Below are positions 23,186-23,749 of a stretch of DNA of 23,749 bases, piece by piece. This DNA is from Bacteriovoracaceae bacterium (GTDB taxonomy: Bacteria; Bdellovibrionota; Bacteriovoracia; Bacteriovoracales; Bacteriovoracaceae). A model generated the notes under the pieces. The model was not told the DNA's origin, ran no database searches, and saw only the letters and a list, made by a program, of their open reading frames with translations. Position numbers and translations under genes: made by a program. The DNA lies in assembly GCA_018060635.1 (NCBI GenBank), contig JAGOVR010000010.1, forward strand, positions 1 through 23,749, written 5' to 3'. The stretch's first letter is position 1. Each line of letters starts with the position of its first letter.

Positions 23186-23749
23186 TTAGAGAAAGAGTTT
23201 TAAAAAAAGTTCCGTGAGATGATTTTTAAGTTCTATAGTTTGAGTATTAAATTGTAATTCTTTTTTCTTTTCATCCATATATAAACTACGCTTGATTTCA
23301 ATTTGACAGGATTGCCACTGCATTTTTTTCATTGTAAGGGTCACGTTTCCCCCTTTGTAGGGATTATTGATGGAAACGTTATAAGCGTAAGATTTTAAGT
23401 GTTCAGCAATAAAATGGATATAGGAAGGAGAGCAAGATGTTCCTTCAATATCTGATAGGCAAAAGTCAGGGCGTTCTTGAGCTTGATGGGGGGTTTGTTG
23501 TAAATGATAGGCGGTGGGTTTGGAAGGCATACTATGCAAATCAATAGCAGGAAAAGGTTTTGCCTCTTGAAACTCGTGGGCTATTTCTTGCAGTTTTTTA
23601 TAATAAGGCCTGTAGTATGTTTCTAAACATTTCTGTTTAAAGAGATCATCAGGTTTTTGAGTTGTAAGCGTAATTCCTTGCGTGTTTTTCTCCCACCATA
23701 AAACACTCATATTTTCTTCGCGGTTAAGATCCACAGCACAGCGATGGAC
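23186..23749 (-). CDS. N-formylglutamate amidohydrolase-like protein (partial, 5' end outside window)
   Basis: At least 187 codons, open to the right edge; the first visible residues VHRCAVDLNREEN correspond to the family's conserved DLNR segment, which normally lies some tens of residues into the protein, so the true start is outside the window. Family motifs follow in order: AIDLHSMPS (metal-binding His region), PDFCLSDIEGTSCSP, NNPYKGGNVT and QIEIKRSLYMDE. Known members hydrolyse N-formyl-L-glutamate to formate and glutamate in histidine degradation, but many bacterial members have unknown substrates. The visible part plus a short missing N-terminus would be near the usual size of about 250 residues. 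The stop directly abuts the stop of the convergent gene. Confidence 0.8.
   Translation of the reverse strand, partial: VHRCAVDLNREENMSVLWWEKNTQGITLTTQKPDDLFKQKCLETYYRPYYKKLQEIAHEFQEAKPFPAIDLHSMPSKPTAYHLQQTPHQAQERPDFCLSDIEGTSCSPSYIHFIAEHLKSYAYNVSINNPYKGGNVTLTMKKMQWQSCQIEIKRSLYMDEKKKELQFNTQTIELKNHLTELFLKLFL

Noticed and set aside
1..23749. CRISPR arrays, tRNA or rRNA genes, insertion sequences, prophage
   Set aside because: No regularly spaced repeats, tRNA-like cloverleaf with CCA-end context, rRNA sequence, transposase or integrase motif was seen on either strand.

Overview
The window is AT-rich, densely coding Gram-negative chromosome. I see no rRNA, tRNA, CRISPR array, insertion sequence or prophage gene. 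A 2-oxoglutarate:ferredoxin oxidoreductase (korAB), a fused SpmA/SpmB membrane protein, an Rsm22-type Fe-S methyltransferase, SfsA, a ~390-residue porin, and many lineage-specific cysteine-rich exported proteins together suggest a member of the Bdellovibrionota (Bdellovibrio/Bacteriovorax-like bacteria). That placement is inference from gene content only; no rRNA is present to confirm it.

Layout. (1) Positions 14-8232, all on the minus strand, form an island of envelope proteins: a small signal-peptide/C-terminal-anchor protein, three large exported proteins of unknown function (791, 559 and 776 residues), and an M15-family metallopeptidase that overlaps the 776-residue gene by 4 bases. (2) Positions 8427-13371, plus strand, form a tight operon-like run: korA, korB, a dipeptide epimerase of the enolase superfamily, and a TrmA/RlmD-type RNA m5U methyltransferase. 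(3) On the minus strand, a SpmA-SpmB fusion converges on that run with overlapping 3' ends and diverges from gltA (citrate synthase), which is followed 2 bases later by an rsm22-like gene. (4) A nadD-like nucleotidyltransferase (minus strand) overlaps the rsm22 end; upstream of it lie a strong terminator and a highly expressed-looking porin gene. (5) Positions 19403-21852, minus strand, hold sfsA, a two-helix membrane protein, a 101-residue unknown and a cysteine-rich lipoprotein. (6) A plus-strand membrane-anchored unknown and a partial N-formylglutamate amidohydrolase-like gene, cut by the right edge, meet stop-to-stop.

How the parts may work together. Region 2 and gltA are central carbon metabolism (oxidative 2-oxoglutarate decarboxylation and TCA entry). 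The dipeptide epimerase in the korAB run handles a murein-derived dipeptide whose glutamate can become 2-oxoglutarate, the KorAB substrate.

The most interesting part is region 1. The three large exported proteins are otherwise dissimilar or only weakly similar, but each carries the same C-terminal motif, close to [DK]-[SD]-L-[FW]-x-x-[IV]-[SH]-x-[RT]-Y. One of them is translationally coupled to a peptidoglycan-peptidase-like enzyme. This may be an undescribed envelope system with a shared C-terminal sorting or docking signal; its function cannot be read from the sequence.
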